64,000 bases of DNA from Pontibacter oryzae (GTDB lineage: Bacteria; Bacteroidota; Bacteroidia; Cytophagales; Hymenobacteraceae). This document shows positions 61,090 to 64,000 of the stretch, one piece after another. The notes under the pieces were generated by a model. The model was not told the origin of the DNA and did no database searches. It saw only the letters and a list, made by a program, of their open reading frames with translations. A program made the translations under genes and the position numbers. Location of the stretch: positions 91,704-155,703 of the forward strand of contig NZ_QWGE01000006.1 of assembly GCF_003576375.1 (NCBI RefSeq), given 5' to 3'. Within the stretch, counting starts at the first letter, position 1; each line of letters opens with the position of its first letter.

Positions 61090-61289
61090 GTTTTAAGTTC
61101 TAAATCTGACTCTACGTATAAATCCTCGGCTTTACGAAGGTAAACATTTACCACTATCTGATGTTTACTGATATTCGTCAGAATACGCCTCTGCAACGCT
61201 ATCAGTTATTTTTTAGTAACTTGTGGTACAGTTATGGCTGCATACTGTGCAGTGTACTTCAATCTATTTAACCTACTTTATTAATTTCT

Positions 61290-63482
61290 ATGGAAAACCC
61301 ACTTCTATATGCCGGCAAGAAATCAAGTATAATTGCCCTGCTGGCCTTACTCGGCTGTACCTCTACGCAGGTGCAGCAAACTCCACAAGCACAAGCATCT
61401 ATGGAATTGAAAAAAGATATAGATAACCCTTTACTCGCTGAATGGACTGGCCCATATGGTGGCGTGCCAGCATTTGATAAAATGAACCTGGCCGACCTGA
61501 AGCCAGCCATAGAGAAGGGCATGGCGATACAGCTGGCCGAGATAGAGGCGATTGCCAACAACCCCGCTCCCGCTACGTTCCAGAACACAATTGAGCCGAT
61601 GGAGAAAGCCGGCGAAGAACTGAACCGCGCATTTACATACTATAGCATTTGGGGCAGCAACGTTTCGTCGCCGGAGTTCCGAGCTATTCAGGCAGAGCTG
61701 GCACCGAAAATCTCCGAGTTCAGCTCTAAGATCTCTCAGAACGAGAAGCTGTTCCAGCGCATTAAAACGGTTTACGACAACTCCCAGAAAAAGCCATTGC
61801 CTGCCGATCAGCAACGCGTGGTGCAGCTGGTATACGAAGGCTTTGCCATGGAAGGTGCCAACCTGGATGCGGCTGCTAAAGCGCGTTACGCCGCCATCAA
61901 CAAAGAATTGTCATCGCTTTATACTGAGTTCTCTAACAACATACTTGCCGATGAGGAGAACTACGTAGTGTACCTCACCAAAGACCAACTGAGCGGACTG
62001 CCGGAGTCTTTTGTGAAGGCTGCTGCCAAAGCTGCCGCAGACCGTGGCCAAGCCGGCAAGTATGCCGTTACCAACACCCGCTCCAGCATGGACCAGTTCC
62101 TGACTTATTCTGATGAGCGTGCCTTACGCGAGAAAGTATGGACCACTTACTACTCCCGTGGCGACAACGGCGACAAGTATGATAACAACGAGAATATCAA
62201 GAAAATACTGAAGCTTAGAAATGAGCGTGTAAAACTGATGGGCTACGATAACTACGCCGACTGGCGCCTGCAGAACCGCATGGCCAAAACGCCGGAGCGT
62301 GCCATGGACCTGATGAATGCCGTTTGGCCAGCCGCCATTGCGCGTGTAAAAGAGGAGGTGGCTGATATGCAGGCCGTAGCCGATGCCAGCGGAAAGAAAA
62401 TCACTATCAAGCCCTGGGATTACCGCTATTATGCCGAGAAGGTGCGCAAGCAAAAGTATGACCTCGACTCTGACGAAGTGAAGCAGTATCTGGAGCTTAA
62501 CAACCTGACCCAGGCGCTGTTTTTCACGGCTGGTGAGCTGTTTAACTTCAACTTTACACCAGTGCCGGAAGGCTCGGTTCCTGTTTTCCATGAGGATGTG
62601 AACGTATGGGAAGTAACCGACAAAACGACCGGCGAGCATATCGGGCTTTGGTACCTCGACCCATTTGCACGCCAGGGCAAGCGCTCGGGTGCCTGGGCCT
62701 CGCCTTACCGCAGCCATACTACTTTTAATGGCAAGAAAACGGTGTTGGCTTCTAACAACTCAAACTTTATTAAGCCTGCTCCCGGCGAGCCGGTGCTTGT
62801 TTCCTGGGACGATGCCACTACGTTCTTCCATGAGTTTGGCCATGCGCTGCACTTCCTGTCGTCTAACGTGAAGTACCCAACCCTGAACGGCGGCGTGCGC
62901 GATTATACCGAGTTCCAGTCGCAGTTGCTGGAGCGCTGGCTGTCTACAGACAAGGTGATAAACCAGTTCCTGAAGCACCACGAAACCGGTAAGGTTATTC
63001 CTGCGGAGTTGGTTGCCAAGATCAAGAAGGCATCGACCTTTAACCAGGGCTTTTCTACGACTGAGTACCTGGCCTCTGCCCTGATGGATATGAAGTACCA
63101 CCTGGCAGACCCGGAAGGCATAGACCCTGATACGTTTGAGCGCGAAACGCTTGCCGCCATGAACATGCCGGAAGAAATTGTGATGCGCCACCGCTCGCCG
63201 CACTTCGGGCACGTGTTCTCCGGCGAGGGCTATGCCACGGCGTACTATGGTTACATGTGGGCCGACGTACTGACAGCCGATGCCGCAGAAGCCTTTGAAG
63301 AAGCGCCGGGCGGATTCTATGATAAAGAGGTAGCAGCCAGACTAGTGAAGTACCTGTTTGCCCCGCGCAACTCCATGGACCCCGCCGAAGCCTACCGCAA
63401 ATTCCGTGGCCGCGATGCCAAAATAGATGCTCTCATGCGCGACCGCGGTTTCCCGGTAACGCAGCCGCAGTCTAAGAAGTAA
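61290..63482 (+). CDS. M3-family metallopeptidase lipoprotein (peptidyl-dipeptidase Dcp/oligopeptidase type)
   Basis: 730 residues. A lipoprotein signal (SSIIALLALLGC, Cys23) anchors it to a membrane. The thermolysin-like zinc site HEFGHALHF (near residue 514) and the downstream Glu in YTEFQSQLLERW are intact, and the GGVRDYTEF and EGYATAYYGYMWADVL stretches match peptidyl-dipeptidase Dcp. Such enzymes degrade short peptides by removing C-terminal dipeptides. Length is normal for the family plus the signal. It is a single-gene unit with its own terminator. Confidence 0.92.
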   Translation: MENPLLYAGKKSSIIALLALLGCTSTQVQQTPQAQASMELKKDIDNPLLAEWTGPYGGVPAFDKMNLADLKPAIEKGMAIQLAEIEAIANNPAPATFQNTIEPMEKAGEELNRAFTYYSIWGSNVSSPEFRAIQAELAPKISEFSSKISQNEKLFQRIKTVYDNSQKKPLPADQQRVVQLVYEGFAMEGANLDAAAKARYAAINKELSSLYTEFSNNILADEENYVVYLTKDQLSGLPESFVKAAAKAAADRGQAGKYAVTNTRSSMDQFLTYSDERALREKVWTTYYSRGDNGDKYDNNENIKKILKLRNERVKLMGYDNYADWRLQNRMAKTPERAMDLMNAVWPAAIARVKEEVADMQAVADASGKKITIKPWDYRYYAEKVRKQKYDLDSDEVKQYLELNNLTQALFFTAGELFNFNFTPVPEGSVPVFHEDVNVWEVTDKTTGEHIGLWYLDPFARQGKRSGAWASPYRSHTTFNGKKTVLASNNSNFIKPAPGEPVLVSWDDATTFFHEFGHALHFLSSNVKYPTLNGGVRDYTEFQSQLLERWLSTDKVINQFLKHHETGKVIPAELVAKIKKASTFNQGFSTTEYLASALMDMKYHLADPEGIDPDTFERETLAAMNMPEEIVMRHRSPHFGHVFSGEGYATAYYGYMWADVLTADAAEAFEEAPGGFYDKEVAARLVKYLFAPRNSMDPAEAYRKFRGRDAKIDALMRDRGFPVTQPQSKK

Positions 63483-63515
63483 CAGTATGTTTTAGTGGCT
63501 ACGGCCATACATACC

Positions 63516-63556
63516 AAAAGCCTCTCACTGGTTGTGGGAGGCTTTCTTTTTTCTGA
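63516..63556 (+). terminator. Terminator after the M3 peptidase gene
   Basis: AAAGCCTCTCAC and GTGGGAGGCTTT pair with one G-T pair, followed by CTTTTTTCT. Confidence 0.8.
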
Positions 63557-63683
63557 TTGGTTTATGAATTGGGGTGTTTATACTTGATGTGTAGCCAGTA
63601 ATTGTTTAGTATTCGTTGGCATAACTAATGACAATCCTCAGTCTTGCATGCTAATAGTTTCAAATAGCTATTGTGCGCTCCAA

Positions 63684-63785
63684 GTCCGCGAGGACTCGTT
63701 TTCCCGCTCAGCGCTATGTTCCCTCATGCGCCAGGGCGCTGCCCTCCGGGCACCGGATCTCAAAAGGCGCCTCCCGGAAAAACAG
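63684..63785. repeat. GC-rich dispersed repeat, copy 2
   Basis: Same family as 9095-9225 (shared blocks ATTCCCT/TTCCCT, CACCGGA, AAGGCGC), here in the gap between the M3 peptidase and the last partial gene. Confidence 0.55.
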
Positions 63786-63845
63786 GGAACTGTTTTGCTC
63801 TGAATGTATGGAGTAGAATTGTTTTCACTGATTTCATCATTACAT

Positions 63846-63894
63846 AAAAAAACCGCTTGCTCAAAGCTTCATACTTTGGGCAAGCGGTTTTTTT
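63846..63894 (-). terminator. Terminator of the last, partial gene
   Basis: AAAAAAACCGCTTGC and GCAAGCGGTTTTTTT, with inner CAAAG/CTTTG; the A-run gives a U-tract on the leftward transcript. Confidence 0.8.
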
Positions 63895-63918
63895 ATACTT
63901 TAGGTGCTTAGGGTATAC

Positions 63919-64000
63919 TTAGTTTTTAACCTGCACCGGCAGTCCTTCTAATTGGGCGTAACTTAGTTTCCATTCGCCGTTGTCGCTTTTCTTCCAGAGC
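63919..64000 (-). CDS. 3' end of a gene running off the window
   Basis: A leftward open frame enters at 63999 and stops at the TAA 63919-63921; the visible end reads LWKKSDNGEWKLSYAQLEGL and then PVQVKN. Alternation of aromatic and charged residues resembles the last beta-strands of SnoaL/NTF2-like proteins, but 26 residues are too few for a firm call. A terminator follows at 63846-63894, which supports it being real. Confidence 0.55.
   Translation of the reverse strand, partial: LWKKSDNGEWKLSYAQLEGLPVQVKN

Noticed and set aside
5001-63920. AAGTATA as a promoter element
   Set aside because: Most copies are inside genes on either strand and not at a fixed distance from starts; the promoter box here is TAnnTTTG.

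Overview
The window looks like a chromosomal piece of a Bacteroidota bacterium, most likely Cytophagales/Hymenobacteraceae (Pontibacter-like). This is inferred from -7 promoter elements of the TAnnTTTG type before tRNAs and housekeeping genes, type IX secretion C-terminal domains, a PorP/SprF-type barrel, a DUF5687 ABC exporter and a BatE-like protein. No phage, CRISPR array or rRNA was seen.

Layout. 1-6265: a low-GC exopolysaccharide/O-antigen locus (two glycosyltransferase genes, ABC-2 permease and ATPase, convergent O-antigen ligase). 6266-14636: small membrane protein, SLC13 transporter, DinB-like protein, secreted M14 carboxypeptidase, a structured ncRNA candidate, DUF2459 protein, and a pirin-nitroreductase operon whose nitroreductase has an internal stop. 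14919-17066: a HisC-like aminotransferase fused to a GRAS-type methyltransferase domain. 17203-22235: ThiL, a small hypothetical protein between unusual TACG-rich repeats, RlmD, an SDR and a BatE-like TPR/SH3 protein. 22309-28989: two identical tRNA-Lys, a BLUF photoreceptor, an adaptor-permease-ATPase exporter, a DUF5687/ABC pair and tRNA-Leu(GAG). 29111-35827: ComEC, GNAT, PhoH, SAM hydrolase, ABM monooxygenase, an unlisted 54-codon ORF, a NarL-type regulator and HscB. 36372-39824: exported catalase, HemA and an exported ankyrin protein. 39995-41523: a scar with a decayed hscB fragment, tRNA-Leu(CAA), a truncated ORF, REP-like repeats and a RAYT transposase. 41564-45414: a long PLP enzyme, LysR regulator, small membrane protein and CsbD. 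45569-59384: a 14-kb surface-protein cluster: a 3110-residue LamG protein with a type A sorting domain, a 1004-residue cadherin-repeat protein with a type B sorting domain, and a PorP-like barrel fused to a SPOR domain. 60204-64000: two hypothetical proteins, an M3 oligopeptidase lipoprotein and a partial gene at the edge.

Two signals stand out. First, the heptamer AAGTATA (or TATACTT) occurs about 100 times by eye in 64 kb, roughly ten times the chance expectation, in coding and intergenic DNA, sometimes as inverted pairs in hairpins, and not at all in the first 5 kb. It behaves like a highly iterated or DNA-uptake-type sequence. Second, the aminotransferase-GRAS fusion joins a PLP enzyme to a domain best known from plant gibberellin-signalling regulators. 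All coordinates, motif counts and alignments were read by eye; no database search was run.
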